34,098 nt of DNA from Pelagibacteraceae bacterium. GTDB lineage: Bacteria; Pseudomonadota; Alphaproteobacteria; Pelagibacterales; Pelagibacteraceae. Shown piece after piece: positions 6,130 through 16,058 of the stretch (position 1 is its first letter; each line of letters starts with the position of its first letter). The stretch covers positions 1 through 34,098 of the forward strand of contig VTPP01000013.1 in the NCBI GenBank assembly GCA_008638225.1. The letters are read 5' to 3'. The translations under genes were made by a program, and so were the position numbers. The notes beneath the pieces are model-generated. The model had not been told where the DNA came from and did not search any database. It saw only the letters and a program-made list of their open reading frames with translations.

Positions 6130-7230
6130 ATGAATCAAGAAATTTTAAAAACTAGTCTTTACGATTTTCACCAAGCCTGTGGTGCAAAATTAGTACCATT
6201 TGCTGGTTATGCAATGCCGGTACAATATCCACTTGGAATTGTGGGTGAACATAACTTTGTAAGAAGTAAAGCTGGAATTTTCGATGTATCCCACATGGGC
6301 CAATTTTCTATCATTGGCGATGAGACAGTTTGTAAGCAGCTAGAGCAAATTGTTCCTATTGATTTAGCATCACTGAAATTAAATCAATCCAAGTATTCTT
6401 TTTTAATGAATAAAGATGGTGGAATTGATGATGATTTGATTGTTACAAAAGTAGAAGAGGGAATTAACATTGTTTTAAATGCAGCTTGTAAACACAATGA
6501 TGTACTTCAAATTAAATCAGTTTTTACAAAACTTGCAAAATTTATATTACATGATGAATTGTCATTAATAGCAATTCAAGGACCTATGGCAGTTTCTATT
6601 CTAGACAATTTTATTCACGGTGTATCCGATTTAAAATTTATGAATGGCGGTTCTTTTGTTTTCAAAGGTCAGTCAGTATACGTGACAAGATCAGGCTATA
6701 CGGGAGAAGATGGTTTTGAAGTTTCCATTGCTAATGAAATAGCTAGAAATTTGTGTGAGACATTACTTACAAACTCCAATGTTGCAATGATTGGACTTGG
6801 CGCAAGAGATTCGCTTCGTCTTGAAGCCGGACTTTGTTTGTATGGCCATGATTTAAATTCAAAGATTAGTCCGGTTGAAGCTGATTTATTATTTGGTATT
6901 GCAAAACAAAGAAGAGAGACTTGTGATTTTATTGGAGGATCTGTCGTTAAAGATCATTTAAGTAATGGAATAAAAAAGAAAAGAGTTGGAATACAGCCAG
7001 AGGGAAAAATTATTGCAAGAGAACATACAAAAGTATTTCATGAAGGAAAAGAAGTAGGAGAAATTACAAGCGGTGGTTTTGGTCCAAGTGTAGAAACTGC
7101 AGTTGCAATGGGTTATGTAAATTTTGATTGTTCAGAAGTTGGAACTTCTTTGCAATTAGAAGTAAGAGGTAAACAATATCCCGCAAAGGTTTGTTTGTTG
7201 CCGTTTTATAAAAAAAGTTACGCAAAATAG
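6130..7230 (+). CDS. gcvT: Aminomethyltransferase, T-protein of the glycine cleavage system
   Basis: GcvT moves the aminomethyl carbon from the H-protein lipoyl arm to tetrahydrofolate, making 5,10-methylene-THF and ammonia. The ATG at 6130 is chosen because it lies just after the riboswitch and gives MNQEILKTSLYDFHQACGAK, the normal family start; longer in-frame readings run through the aptamers. The length of 366 residues is typical. Visible features are VPFAGYAMPVQY at about 22-33, DVSHMGQF at 52-59, the catalytic Asp region GGIDDDLIV at 97-105 (D101), TRSGYTGEDGFEV in the middle and GARDSLRLEAGLCLYG for folate binding. gcvH follows after eight bases behind a strong TAGGAGG ribosome-binding site. 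It is the first gene of gcvT-gcvH-gcvP. Confidence 0.96.
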   Translation: MNQEILKTSLYDFHQACGAKLVPFAGYAMPVQYPLGIVGEHNFVRSKAGIFDVSHMGQFSIIGDETVCKQLEQIVPIDLASLKLNQSKYSFLMNKDGGIDDDLIVTKVEEGINIVLNAACKHNDVLQIKSVFTKLAKFILHDELSLIAIQGPMAVSILDNFIHGVSDLKFMNGGSFVFKGQSVYVTRSGYTGEDGFEVSIANEIARNLCETLLTNSNVAMIGLGARDSLRLEAGLCLYGHDLNSKISPVEADLLFGIAKQRRETCDFIGGSVVKDHLSNGIKKKRVGIQPEGKIIAREHTKVFHEGKEVGEITSGGFGPSVETAVAMGYVNFDCSEVGTSLQLEVRGKQYPAKVCLLPFYKKSYAK

Positions 7231-7238
7231 GAGGATAT

Positions 7239-7619
7239 ATGGCAGATGTTAAGTATTCAAAAAAACACGAATGGGTTTTAGTAGAAGGAGATATTGGGAC
7301 AGTTGGTATTACAAAATATGCAACTGAACAATTGGGAGATATTGTATTTGCAGAAATTCCAGATTTGGGAAAAAATATTACAAGCGGGAGTGAGGCTGCT
7401 GTTGTTGAATCGGTTAAAGCTGCAAGTGATGTGTATACGCCCGTTTCAGGAGAAGTAACAGAAGGTAATGCTGCCATTGTAACTGACCCATCACTAATTA
7501 ATAAAGATCCAGAAGGCCAAGGTTGGTTTTTTAAAGTTAAATTATCTAATCCAAGCGAATTAAGTTTATTAATGAACAAAGCTGATTATGATAAATATGT
7601 TGAGGAAAACCCAAGTTAA
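7239..7619 (+). CDS. gcvH: Glycine cleavage system H-protein
   Basis: This is the 126-residue lipoyl carrier that shuttles the aminomethyl group between GcvP, GcvT and the L-protein. The lipoylated lysine is K60 in [10 protein letters not shown], inside the typical beta-hairpin, and the start [13 protein letters not shown] is the standard one. The gene has the strongest Shine-Dalgarno of the operon, fitting the need for more H-protein than enzyme subunits. Its TAA overlaps the gcvP ATG by one base (TAATG), so GcvP translation is coupled. The dihydrolipoyl dehydrogenase (L-protein) is not in this window and is probably shared with other complexes. Confidence 0.97.
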   Translation: MADVKYSKKHEWVLVEGDIGTVGITKYATEQLGDIVFAEIPDLGKNITSGSEAAVVESVKAASDVYTPVSGEVTEGNAAIVTDPSLINKDPEGQGWFFKVKLSNPSELSLLMNKADYDKYVEENPS

Positions 7620-10480
7620 TGAACGATAATAGATCATCTGAGTTTATAAGTAGACACATTGGTCCTTCCGATTCTGATCAGGCAAAGATGCTTGCATCAG
7701 TTGGTTATTCATCAATAGATCAATTTATTAAAGATATTGTCCCCTCCGCTATTTTAGAACAAAAGCAATTAAATCTTCAAGATTGTGTCTCAGAACACAA
7801 AGCTCTTACCATTTTAAAAGCCATAGCTTCAAAAAATATTATTAATAAAAATTTTATTGGAATGGGTTATTTTGGAACGTATACGCCCAATGTAATCTTG
7901 CGAAACATTTTAGAAAATCCAGGTTGGTATACTGCGTATACTCCTTATCAGCCAGAAGTTGCTCAAGGCAGATTAGAGATGCTACTTAATTTTCAGCAGA
8001 TGATTATCGATTTAACTAAAATGGACATTGCTAATGCTTCTTTACTTGATGAGGCAACAGCAACAGCAGAAGCAGTGGCATTATGTCAAAGAGTTGGAAA
8101 AGAATCGGCAACTAAAGTCTTTATTTCTGAAAGTTGCAATCCTCAAACAATTGATGTGATCAAAACAAGAGCAGAGCCATTTGGTTTAGAAGTTATTGTT
8201 GGACCAGTAAGCGACTTAGATGACATTAGCGGAGATATTTTATGCGGCATACTTCAATATCCAGATACGTATGGCGTGGTTGAAAATATTGAAAAACATA
8301 TTAAAACTATTCATGCAAAACACGGAAAAGTAATTGTTGTTGCAGATTTACTTTCATTAACTTTATTAAAAGCACCGGGTGAAATGAATGCAGATATAGT
8401 TGTCGGTAATTCTCAAAGATTTGGCGTACCAATGGGATATGGTGGACCGCACGCTGCATTCTTTGCAACAAAAGATGAATACAAAAGAGCAATGCCGGGA
8501 AGAATCATTGGCGTATCAGTTGATAGAAAAAATAATCAAGCATTACGTATGGCGTTACAAACAAGAGAGCAGCATATAAGACGTGAAAAAGCGACTAGTA
8601 ACATTTGCACGGCACAAGCTTTACTTTCTATTATGGCTGCAGCTTATGGAATTTACCACGGACCAAAAGGATTAAAACATATTGCAGAACGAACAAATAA
8701 TTTTGCAAATACATTTGCATCATCTATTTTAAAAAAATACAAGTTAGTCTCTAGTAATTTCTTTGATACGATTTGTATTATTACTGAATCTGACACACAA
8801 AAAATTATCACTGATGCTCAAAAATTAGGAGTTAATTTAAGACAAATTAATAATGAACAGATCTCAGTTTCCTTTGACGAGACAACTGAAATGAAAGACT
8901 TAGTACTACTTTCTAAAATATTTTCATTAGATAGCGCTATTAAAGAAGAGAGTTCTCATGCTAGCATCCCAAAAGATTTAGTTAGAACCTCAAAATTTAT
9001 GACGCACACTGTGTTTAATTCGTTTCATTCAGAAACAGAAATGCTTCGATACTTAAAAAGATTAGAAGATAAAGACATTGCTTTGAACCAGTCTATGATT
9101 GCACTTGGATCTTGCACTATGAAATTGAATGCTGTTGCTGAAATGATACCAGTAACTTGGCCAGAATTTGGAGCTTTGCACCCATTTGCACCAGTATCAC
9201 AAGCTCAAGGATACCAGACCTTATTTGATGATTTGAAGAAAATGCTAAGCGAAGTAACAGGCTTTTCTGGGATTTCATTACAACCAAATGCAGGAGCTCA
9301 AGGAGAGTATGCTGGTTTAATGGTGATTAGAAAATTTCACATTCATAACGGAGATCATCATAGAAATATTTGTTTAATTCCAAGTTCAGCTCACGGCACC
9401 AATCCTGCCTCAGCACAAATGGCTGGAATGAAAGTAGTAGTAGTGAATTGCGATCATGAAGGAAACGTAGATATTAATGATTTAAAAACAAAAGCAGAAT
9501 TACATTCAAAACAACTTGCGGCATTAATGGTTACGTACCCTTCAACACATGGTGTGTTTGAAGAAGGTATTAAAGATATTTGCAAAATTATTCATGATCA
9601 TGGTGGCCAGGTTTATATGGATGGTGCAAATTTAAATGCATTAGTTGGAATTGCAAAACCTGGAGTATTTGGTCCAGATGTTTGTCATATGAATTTACAT
9701 AAAACTTTTTGTATTCCGCATGGTGGTGGCGGACCAGGCATGGGACCTATTGGTGTTAATAAGCATTTAGAACCATTCCTGCCAAATCATGTAGTTGTAA
9801 AAGAAAACTCTGGTCCTTCAACGGGCATGGGAGCTGTATCGGCCGCTCCTTGGGGAAGCGCAAGTATTTTGCCTATCTCGTGGATGTATATAAAAATGAT
9901 GGGGCCTATTGGTTTACGAAAAGCTACAGAAGTTGCAATTTTAAATGCCAATTACATCTCTAAGAAATTAGAGGGACATTTTAAAACTCTTTATAAAGGT
10001 AAAAAGGGATTAGTTGCACATGAGTGTATTATTGATCTTCGAGAAATTAAAACTCAAAGCGGTATTAGTGAAGAAGATATTGCAAAACGTTTAATTGATT
10101 ATGGATTTCATGCTCCAACTATGTCCTGGCCAGTTCCCGGAACATTAATGATTGAGCCAACAGAGAGTGAAAGCTTACATGAAATTAACAAGTTCTGTGA
10201 TGCACTTATCAATATTAAAAAAGAAATTACGATGGTTCAAAATAAAATATTTGATGCACTAGATAATCCATTAAAGAATGCACCTCATACGCATATTGAA
10301 TTATCAGCTGATATTTGGGAACATAAATATACAAGAGAGCAAGCTGCTTATCCATTAAACTTCTTAAAACAAAATAAGTTTTGGCCACCTGTTGCACGAG
10401 TTGATAATGTTTACGGCGATAGAAATTTGGTATGTTCTTGTCCTTCGTTAGATTCGTACCGAGATGAGGAGGCTGCTTAA
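7619..10480 (+). CDS. gcvP: Glycine dehydrogenase (decarboxylating), P-protein, single-chain form
   Basis: This PLP enzyme decarboxylates glycine and loads the remaining aminomethyl group on GcvH. At 953 residues it is the fused homodimeric type rather than the split GcvPA/GcvPB type. The N-terminal half begins with [13 protein letters not shown] and has the [12 protein letters not shown] region; the C-terminal half carries the PLP lysine K695 in [18 protein letters not shown]. The C-terminus includes the conserved APHT and YPL blocks. No truncation is visible. A 54-residue membrane protein starts two bases after its stop, so the gcv transcript probably continues into that gene and tspO. Confidence 0.97.
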   Translation: MNDNRSSEFISRHIGPSDSDQAKMLASVGYSSIDQFIKDIVPSAILEQKQLNLQDCVSEHKALTILKAIASKNIINKNFIGMGYFGTYTPNVILRNILENPGWYTAYTPYQPEVAQGRLEMLLNFQQMIIDLTKMDIANASLLDEATATAEAVALCQRVGKESATKVFISESCNPQTIDVIKTRAEPFGLEVIVGPVSDLDDISGDILCGILQYPDTYGVVENIEKHIKTIHAKHGKVIVVADLLSLTLLKAPGEMNADIVVGNSQRFGVPMGYGGPHAAFFATKDEYKRAMPGRIIGVSVDRKNNQALRMALQTREQHIRREKATSNICTAQALLSIMAAAYGIYHGPKGLKHIAERTNNFANTFASSILKKYKLVSSNFFDTICIITESDTQKIITDAQKLGVNLRQINNEQISVSFDETTEMKDLVLLSKIFSLDSAIKEESSHASIPKDLVRTSKFMTHTVFNSFHSETEMLRYLKRLEDKDIALNQSMIALGSCTMKLNAVAEMIPVTWPEFGALHPFAPVSQAQGYQTLFDDLKKMLSEVTGFSGISLQPNAGAQGEYAGLMVIRKFHIHNGDHHRNICLIPSSAHGTNPASAQMAGMKVVVVNCDHEGNVDINDLKTKAELHSKQLAALMVTYPSTHGVFEEGIKDICKIIHDHGGQVYMDGANLNALVGIAKPGVFGPDVCHMNLHKTFCIPHGGGGPGMGPIGVNKHLEPFLPNHVVVKENSGPSTGMGAVSAAPWGSASILPISWMYIKMMGPIGLRKATEVAILNANYISKKLEGHFKTLYKGKKGLVAHECIIDLREIKTQSGISEEDIAKRLIDYGFHAPTMSWPVPGTLMIEPTESESLHEINKFCDALINIKKEITMVQNKIFDALDNPLKNAPHTHIELSADIWEHKYTREQAAYPLNFLKQNKFWPPVARVDNVYGDRNLVCSCPSLDSYRDEEAA

Positions 10481-10482
10481 TT

Positions 10483-10647
10483 ATGAAATGGGAAATATTG
10501 TATAATCCTGGAAATGTTCTTTGTAATTATTTAAATTTAAAAGACGATCATAAATTTATTTTGAGAGTATTTGTGAATCTTACTTACTACGGACATTTTA
10601 TAGCAGCCATTGCTTTGTATTTAGTAAGAAATACCAATCTTATATGA
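10483..10647 (+). CDS. Small single-pass membrane protein in the gcv operon, 54 residues
   Basis: The ATG at 10483 lies two bases after the gcvP stop and follows a GATGAGGAGG ribosome-binding sequence located in the end of gcvP. The product has a polar N-terminal half with aromatic residues and one probable membrane helix at about residues 31-48 (VNLTYYGHFIAAIALYLV), ending in RNTNLI. Its TGA overlaps the TspO start as ATGA. Good ribosome binding plus tight coupling on both sides support a real gene. I do not recognise a family. It may assist TspO or another membrane protein, but this is inferred from position only. Confidence 0.65.
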   Translation: MKWEILYNPGNVLCNYLNLKDDHKFILRVFVNLTYYGHFIAAIALYLVRNTNLI

Positions 10648-11129
10648 GCTTTTGGAATAAATATAAAAGTTTAGCACTAATCGTTATTACAACTTATCTA
10701 ATTTCCTTTCCAGCAGGTTTTATTACCGCTCAGTCGGTTGGAACTTGGTATGCTAATATTATTAGACCAAGCTTTAGTCCTCCTAATTGGATTTTTGGAC
10801 CAGTTTGGACAACTCTTTATTCTTTAATGTCAGTTGCAGTGTGGAATATTTGGAATGAATTAAAAAATACTAATCCAGCATATGCCAAGAAAATTATTAG
10901 TATTTATTTTATTCATTTATTAGTTGGAGCTAGCTGGAGCTTTGTATTTTTTGGGTATTATCAAATAGGTATGGGAGCTTTTATAATTATTTTAATTTTA
11001 CTTTTTATTATTTATTTAATGAAAATTTATTGGAATATTAGCAAGATATCTTTCTATCTTATGGTCCCTTATTTGTTATGGAGCTGCTTTGCTTTGATTT
11101 TAAATATCGCGATCTGGAAACTTAATTAA
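10644..11129 (+). CDS. tspO: TspO/MBR family membrane protein (translocator protein homologue)
   Basis: A 161-residue protein with five predicted membrane helices, the TspO fold. Diagnostic segments are RPSFSPPNWIFGPVWTTLYS at 41-60, WSFVFFG at 98-104, and VPYLLWSCFALILNIAIWKLN at the C-terminus, close to the usual PY-x-x-W-x-x-(F/Y)A-x-x-LN ending. Bacterial TspO proteins bind porphyrins and cholesterol-like ligands and tune responses to oxygen, stress or tetrapyrrole level in Rhodobacter and Sinorhizobium. The gene is coupled by ATGA to the 54-residue membrane protein and downstream of gcvP, so it may be under glycine riboswitch control. The N of the usual LN-x-x-WS motif is replaced (VGASWS). 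Its 3' end overlaps the opposing polyprenyl synthase gene by eight bases. Confidence 0.92.
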   Translation: MSFWNKYKSLALIVITTYLISFPAGFITAQSVGTWYANIIRPSFSPPNWIFGPVWTTLYSLMSVAVWNIWNELKNTNPAYAKKIISIYFIHLLVGASWSFVFFGYYQIGMGAFIIILILLFIIYLMKIYWNISKISFYLMVPYLLWSCFALILNIAIWKLN

Positions 11130-12138
11130 TTCTATTTACAATATAAAAAGCTAAATCTTGTAATCTTTTTTTCTCTTTAGTTTCAGGAAATATCCCAAGA
11201 GAATCAGAGGATACCGAAGAGAAATGTTCAGCCCTTTTCTTGCATGCAGCAATTACTTTATATTTAGACATCAATTCTAAGGTGTAGTTTAATTGTTCTA
11301 TGGTTCGTTCTTTTTCTATAAACATATTTTTTAGAATTAGTCGTTCCCCATCATTAGATTTTTGATATAGCATAATCATGGGCAAAGTAATTTTACCCTC
11401 ATGAAAATCATTTCCAATGGATTTACCAAAACTAGTGCTGTTTGAATAATAATCCAAAATATCATCTGTAATTTGGAAAGAGATACCAAAATTAGCTCCA
11501 AAAGAAGTTAGTGCTTCTTTTTCATTTTTAGATCTATCATTAATACATCCTCCAACTCTCATAGCTGCTGCAAATAAAGAAGAAGTTTTTGCTCCTATGA
11601 TTTCAAGATATGTTTTTTCTAATGTTTCGATCTCTTTCTCATGTTGTAATTGTAAAATTTCACCTTGTGCTATTTCTGATGATACAGAAGAAAGTAATTT
11701 TAATACTTCTAACGAACCATCTTCCACCATTATTTCAAAACATCTGCTCAAAAGATAATCTCCAGTTAAAATAGAATTTTTATTTCCCCAGATATTATTG
11801 TTTGTTTTGTTTCCTCTTCTGAAATCTGATTTATCAATTACATCATCATGAAGTAGAGTTGCGTTATGAATAAGCTCAACACATGCTGCTAACTTAATAT
11901 GCCTATCTCCTTGGTATCCAAATAAACTAGATGAAGCGATCGTAAGTAAGGGTCTTAACCTTTTACCACCTGACTTGAATAAATAGGACGCCATCTCACC
12001 AATAAGCTCAACATGACTTGATAATTTGTCTTTAATAAAATCATCTACTTTTTCAATTTCTGATTGATAAGTTGATCGAAGTTCTTCATATGGATTAGAG
12101 GTTTCTAATTTTTTGAGTGGTACAACGTTACTTGGCAT
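11122..12138 (-). CDS. ispB: Polyprenyl diphosphate synthase (octaprenyl-type, IspB-like)
   Basis: This trans-isoprenyl diphosphate synthase condenses isopentenyl diphosphate units to make the long side chain of ubiquinone. The two aspartate-rich motifs are DDVID at 98-102 (first) and DDILD at 225-229 (second); KSGGKRLRP at 55-63 binds diphosphate. The residue five before the first motif is A93, a small side chain that allows long products, so a chain of eight to ten units is likely. The length of 338 residues matches IspB/SdsA enzymes. It is divergent from the S49 peptidase-glyQ-glyS-ppdK operon. The exact chain length cannot be read from sequence. Confidence 0.93.
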   Translation of the reverse strand: MPSNVVPLKKLETSNPYEELRSTYQSEIEKVDDFIKDKLSSHVELIGEMASYLFKSGGKRLRPLLTIASSSLFGYQGDRHIKLAACVELIHNATLLHDDVIDKSDFRRGNKTNNNIWGNKNSILTGDYLLSRCFEIMVEDGSLEVLKLLSSVSSEIAQGEILQLQHEKEIETLEKTYLEIIGAKTSSLFAAAMRVGGCINDRSKNEKEALTSFGANFGISFQITDDILDYYSNSTSFGKSIGNDFHEGKITLPMIMLYQKSNDGERLILKNMFIEKERTIEQLNYTLELMSKYKVIAACKKRAEHFSSVSSDSLGIFPETKEKKRLQDLAFYIVNRIN

Positions 12139-12207
12139 GAACTTAATTTAACCTAAATAAATTTTTTGTCTTAATTATCTAATGCCGCACCAATTGCAAT
12201 TGAATCA

Positions 12208-12216
12208 TGCTATAAT
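12208..12216 (+). promoter_or_regulatory. Extended -10 promoter element for the S49 peptidase-glyQS-ppdK operon
   Basis: TGCTATAAT at 12208-12216 is a perfect extended -10 (TG-n-TATAAT). No good -35 is needed for such promoters, and none is obvious at the right spacing. The start point would be near 12223, giving a leader of about 38 bases before the ATG at 12261. The other strand of this 122-base gap must carry the ispB promoter, which I cannot place. Confidence 0.55.
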
Positions 12217-12260
12217 TCTTTACTCTCAATTTCGTAAGATTTAAAAGACTGGAATTAAAT

Positions 12261-13067
12261 ATGCTCTTTTTTAATAATAAACCAATAATAGCTCATATTC
12301 GCTTAAGCGGAGTAATTGGTAATGTAGGTAGATTTCAACAAGGTTTGAGCTACGCCTCCCATCGTGACATTATTAAAAAAGCTTTTTCTATTAAAAAGGC
12401 AAAAGCAGTAGCTATTTCTATTAATTCTCCAGGAGGATCTCCTGTTCAATCTCATCTTTTATATTCACTCATTAGAAAATTAGCAGACGAAAATAAAATA
12501 AAAGTAATTACTTTCGCAGAAGATGTGGCTGCATCAGGCGGTTATATGCTTGCCTGTGCAGGTGATGAAATTTATGCAAATGCCAGTTCTATTATTGGAT
12601 CGATCGGAGTGATTTATTCTGGATTTGGTTTTCAAGACTTGATTAAAAAAGCTGGAGTTGAGCGAAGAGTGCATACTGCTGGAAAAAGCAAAAGTATTTT
12701 AGATCCCTTTGTTGAAGAAAAACCAGAAGATATTAAAAAATTAAAAGATATTCAGGAAGATTTGCATAAAGAATTTATCAATTTAGTTAAGCATAGTAGA
12801 AAAGAAAAATTAAAATCAAACGGTGATGTTTTATTCAATGGTGAGTTTTGGGCTGGTAGCAAAGCAAAAGAATTAGGTCTAATTGATGGTATTGGAAATG
12901 TTTTTCAAGTTTTAGAAGATAGATTTGGTAAAGATGTAAAAGTTAAGAATTTTGAAAAACAAGAAGGATGGTTGAAGAAAAAATTATCCTCCAGCATGGC
13001 AGATGCTGCATCTTCTGTATTAACTGAATTAGAAACAAGATCTTTTTGGAATAGATTTGGATTATAA
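12261..13067 (+). CDS. S49 family serine peptidase (SppA/SohB-like)
   Basis: A 268-residue member of the signal-peptide-peptidase family, the short single-domain form. The nucleophile is probably S92 in VAASGGYML and the general base K144 in TAGKSKS; their spacing of 52 equals that of Bacillus SppA (S147 and K199). SINSPGGSP at 53-61 builds the oxyanion region and SIIGSIGVI at 110-118 is the conserved core strand. Family members degrade cleaved signal peptides or membrane-associated fragments. The N-terminus (MLFFNNKPIIAHIRLSGVIG) lacks an obvious transmembrane anchor, so it may be peripheral or cytosolic. glyQ starts directly after its stop codon with no gap. Confidence 0.88.
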   Translation: MLFFNNKPIIAHIRLSGVIGNVGRFQQGLSYASHRDIIKKAFSIKKAKAVAISINSPGGSPVQSHLLYSLIRKLADENKIKVITFAEDVAASGGYMLACAGDEIYANASSIIGSIGVIYSGFGFQDLIKKAGVERRVHTAGKSKSILDPFVEEKPEDIKKLKDIQEDLHKEFINLVKHSRKEKLKSNGDVLFNGEFWAGSKAKELGLIDGIGNVFQVLEDRFGKDVKVKNFEKQEGWLKKKLSSSMADAASSVLTELETRSFWNRFGL

Positions 13068-13982
13068 ATGGTTAAGAAGAAAGTAACAAAAAAATCCATT
13101 GTTCAGTCGAAAATAAAAAAAGTACCTGCATTTTTAAGTTTTCAAGAAATTATTTTTAAATTACAAAAGTTTTGGTCTGATCAGGGATGTGTAATTTTAC
13201 AACCTTATGACAATGAAGTTGGTGCAGGAACTTTTCATCCCGCGACTACTCTAAGATCTCTAGGTCCTGATGCTTGGAAAGCTGCATATGTTCAGCCATC
13301 AAGAAGACCAACTGACGGTAGATATGGTGAAAACCCCAACCGTCTCCAACATTATTATCAATTTCAAGTAATCATCAAACCATCACCAGAGGATGTGCAA
13401 AAACTTTATTTAAAAAGCCTTACTGCAATTGGAATTAATTACAAAGATCATGACATAAGATTTGTAGAAGATGACTGGGAAAGTCCAACATTAGGAGCGG
13501 CAGGTTTGGGATGGGAAGTGTGGTGCGATGGTATGGAAATTACTCAATTCACTTACTTTCAACAAATGGCCGGTTTTGAATGTAAACCAGTATCTGCAGA
13601 AATTACCTATGGCTTGGAAAGATTAGCCATGTTTATCCAGGGTAAAAAAAGCGTGTTTGATATTGAGTGGAATAAAGAAGGAGTAAAATATGAAGTAATT
13701 TTTAAACAAGCTGAACAAGAGTTTTCTGCCTATAATTTTGAACATGCGAATACTGAAAACTTGCTTAAAATATTTTCATTCGCAGAGAGTGAATGCAATA
13801 CTTTGCTAGAAAAAAAACTTTGCTTACCTGCATATGATCAATGTTTAAAAGCAAGTCATACTTTTAATTTATTAGATGCAAGAGGAGTAATTTCGGTTTC
13901 AGAAAGAGCTGGTTTTATCACTAGAATTAGAAATTTAGCCAAAGGTTGCGGACAAGCTTGGCTTGATAGTCAAAAAAAATAA
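13068..13982 (+). CDS. glyQ: Glycyl-tRNA synthetase alpha subunit
   Basis: The catalytic subunit of the bacterial alpha2-beta2 glycyl-tRNA synthetase, activating glycine with ATP. The core starts at about residue 21 ([20 protein letters not shown]) and continues with the class II motifs [39 protein letters not shown] and [20 protein letters not shown]. The 304-residue length exceeds that of a minimal GlyQ because of a lysine-rich N-terminal tail of about 20 residues. The ATG at 13068 abuts the S49 peptidase stop; no internal ATG would start the core, so the tail is probably real. glyS begins immediately after the stop. Confidence 0.97.
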   Translation: MVKKKVTKKSIVQSKIKKVPAFLSFQEIIFKLQKFWSDQGCVILQPYDNEVGAGTFHPATTLRSLGPDAWKAAYVQPSRRPTDGRYGENPNRLQHYYQFQVIIKPSPEDVQKLYLKSLTAIGINYKDHDIRFVEDDWESPTLGAAGLGWEVWCDGMEITQFTYFQQMAGFECKPVSAEITYGLERLAMFIQGKKSVFDIEWNKEGVKYEVIFKQAEQEFSAYNFEHANTENLLKIFSFAESECNTLLEKKLCLPAYDQCLKASHTFNLLDARGVISVSERAGFITRIRNLAKGCGQAWLDSQKK

Positions 13983-16058
13983 ATGTCTAATTTTTTACTA
14001 GAGCTGTATTCGGAAGAAATACCGCATGGGTTACAAATTGATTGTAGAATTAATTTAGAAGCTGCTTTTGTTAAAAAACTAGAGGAACAAAATATTAAAT
14101 ATAAACAAATTAAGGTTTTTTCTACTCCAACTAGACTTTGCGTGCATGTGGAGGGTTTGCCAACATATTTAGTTCTTGAAGCCAAAGAATTAAAAGGTCC
14201 AAAAGTCGGGTCTCCTGAGCAGGCTTTAGAGGGATTTTTAAAATCAAATATACTTGAAAAAAAAGATGTATTTGAAAAAGAGATTGATAAAGGAACCTTT
14301 TATTTTGCCAAAACAAAACAACAAAAAGTAGATTTGCAAAGTTTATTTGCAAAACAAATACCTGACATTTTAAAAAGTATAAATTGGAAGAAATCTATGC
14401 GCTGGTCTGATTATATAATGACTTGGGCAAGACCACTTAAATCTATATTTTGCTTATTTGATAACTATATCGTTAACTTTGATTTTTATCATTTGAAGTC
14501 ATCTAATAAAATTTATGTAGGAGGACCTTATGATGAGAAAGCTATAATTATCAAAAATATTTCCCAATATTTTTCTGTTTTAAAAGATAAGAATATTATT
14601 TTAGACCAAGATGTTAGAAAAAAGATGGTATTAGCAGGATTAACATCTGTTTTTAAAAAAGCTAAGTGCGAGGATCAACCAAACTCAAAACTGGTCGAAG
14701 AAGTTACAAACCTAGTAGATTATCCAACCGCTTTAAAAGGTGAATTTTCAAAAGATTTTTTAGATTTACCAGAAGAGTTGTTACACTTAACTATGATGCA
14801 GCATCAAAGATATTTCCCAATGAAGTCTTTAGAAACTGATAAGATTACTAATAGTTTTGTAACAATTTCCAATAATAAGGATGAAAAAAAAATAATTATT
14901 GCTGGAAATGAGAGAGTATTGCAAGCAAGATTGTCAGATGCCAAATTTTTTTGGGATAAAAACAAAAAACAAAATCTTGTTAAAAATGTATCTAAGCTTA
15001 ATGGCATTACTTTTTACAAAGATCTCGGATCCTTATATGACAAAACGCAAAGAGTTAGACAGTTAGCATCTTTAATTGCTGATATTATTGGATCTAATAA
15101 AGGAGATACAGAGATTGCAGCTTCTATTTGTAAGGCAGATTTAGTTTCCGATTTAGTTGGAGAATACCCTGAGTTACAAGGTGTGATTGGAAAACATTTT
15201 GCAATGGCGCAAGGATTTAGTCCACAAATTGCAGGTGCTATCTCTGATCACTACTTACCTATTGGATCAAACGACAAAGTTCCTAAAGATAAAATTTCTA
15301 TTTGCGTTGCGCTTGCAGACAAAATCGATACTTTAACTGGATTTTTTGGAATTAACTTAAAACCAACTAGTTCCAAAGACCCATTTGCTTTGCGACGTGC
15401 TGTCATTGGAATGATTAGAATAGTTATAGAAAATAAAATTTCTCTTTCTTTAAAAGAAATAATTAACAATGCTAAAAATTTATACTTATCTAAAAATATT
15501 AAATTTACAAATGAGAAATTAGCAGATGAGTTAATTGATTTTTTCAATGAAAGATTTAAAAATTTACTTAAAGAAAAAGAAAAAAGATTTGACGTAGTTG
15601 ATTCTGTTTTATCAGACAATCGAAGCGATGATTTTTACAATTTGTATTTAAAAATAACGACTATCGCTAAACACATCAAGCAACCTGAAGGAGTTAATGC
15701 AATTGCTGTTTACAAAAGAGCAAAAAATATTTTGCAACAAAATGAACAAATGATTAAAGATAATATTTTCGGTACTCCAGATCCTGTTTTATTTGCATCA
15801 GAGATTGAAGAAAACCTGTTAGCTCATATTAATGAGATTAGGGAATATTTTACAACTCCAAGTCGACTACGTGACACACAAAAATCAATCAAAATGCTTT
15901 CAGAGACCAAAGTATTAACAGACAAATTTTTTGAGGAAGTTAAGGTAAATGATGAAAACGAACAAGTAAGAAAAAATAGGCTGGAATTATTGTTTTTGAT
16001 GTGTAAAACCTTCGATAATTTTACAGATTTTTCAAAACTTGAAGGGCTCAATGGTTAA
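13983..16058 (+). CDS. glyS: Glycyl-tRNA synthetase beta subunit
   Basis: The tRNA-binding partner of GlyQ; 691 residues is normal. It opens MSNFLLELYSEEIPHG, the standard start. The central part has LTMMQHQRYFP (around residue 264) and later SDAKFFWDKNKK, GITFYKDLGSLYDKTQR and AASICKADLVSDLVGEYPEL with GVIGKHFA, a region of the HD-like core. The C-terminal domain carries DPFALRRAVIGMIRI. The start codon abuts the glyQ stop, giving the 1:1 coupling expected for the subunits. Its final eight bases overlap the ppdK start. Confidence 0.97.
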   Translation: MSNFLLELYSEEIPHGLQIDCRINLEAAFVKKLEEQNIKYKQIKVFSTPTRLCVHVEGLPTYLVLEAKELKGPKVGSPEQALEGFLKSNILEKKDVFEKEIDKGTFYFAKTKQQKVDLQSLFAKQIPDILKSINWKKSMRWSDYIMTWARPLKSIFCLFDNYIVNFDFYHLKSSNKIYVGGPYDEKAIIIKNISQYFSVLKDKNIILDQDVRKKMVLAGLTSVFKKAKCEDQPNSKLVEEVTNLVDYPTALKGEFSKDFLDLPEELLHLTMMQHQRYFPMKSLETDKITNSFVTISNNKDEKKIIIAGNERVLQARLSDAKFFWDKNKKQNLVKNVSKLNGITFYKDLGSLYDKTQRVRQLASLIADIIGSNKGDTEIAASICKADLVSDLVGEYPELQGVIGKHFAMAQGFSPQIAGAISDHYLPIGSNDKVPKDKISICVALADKIDTLTGFFGINLKPTSSKDPFALRRAVIGMIRIVIENKISLSLKEIINNAKNLYLSKNIKFTNEKLADELIDFFNERFKNLLKEKEKRFDVVDSVLSDNRSDDFYNLYLKITTIAKHIKQPEGVNAIAVYKRAKNILQQNEQMIKDNIFGTPDPVLFASEIEENLLAHINEIREYFTTPSRLRDTQKSIKMLSETKVLTDKFFEEVKVNDENEQVRKNRLELLFLMCKTFDNFTDFSKLEGLNG

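Noticed and set aside
7064-7579. A 171-codon open frame on the minus strand across gcvT and gcvH
   Set aside because: It is antisense to two certain genes, rich in Ser/Thr/Pro as expected of a shadow frame, and has no ribosome-binding site or recognisable domain.
16039-16050. TTG at 16039 as the start of ppdK
   Set aside because: It lies over the likely ribosome-binding site GAAGGG for the ATG at 16051, and the four extra residues have no family support.
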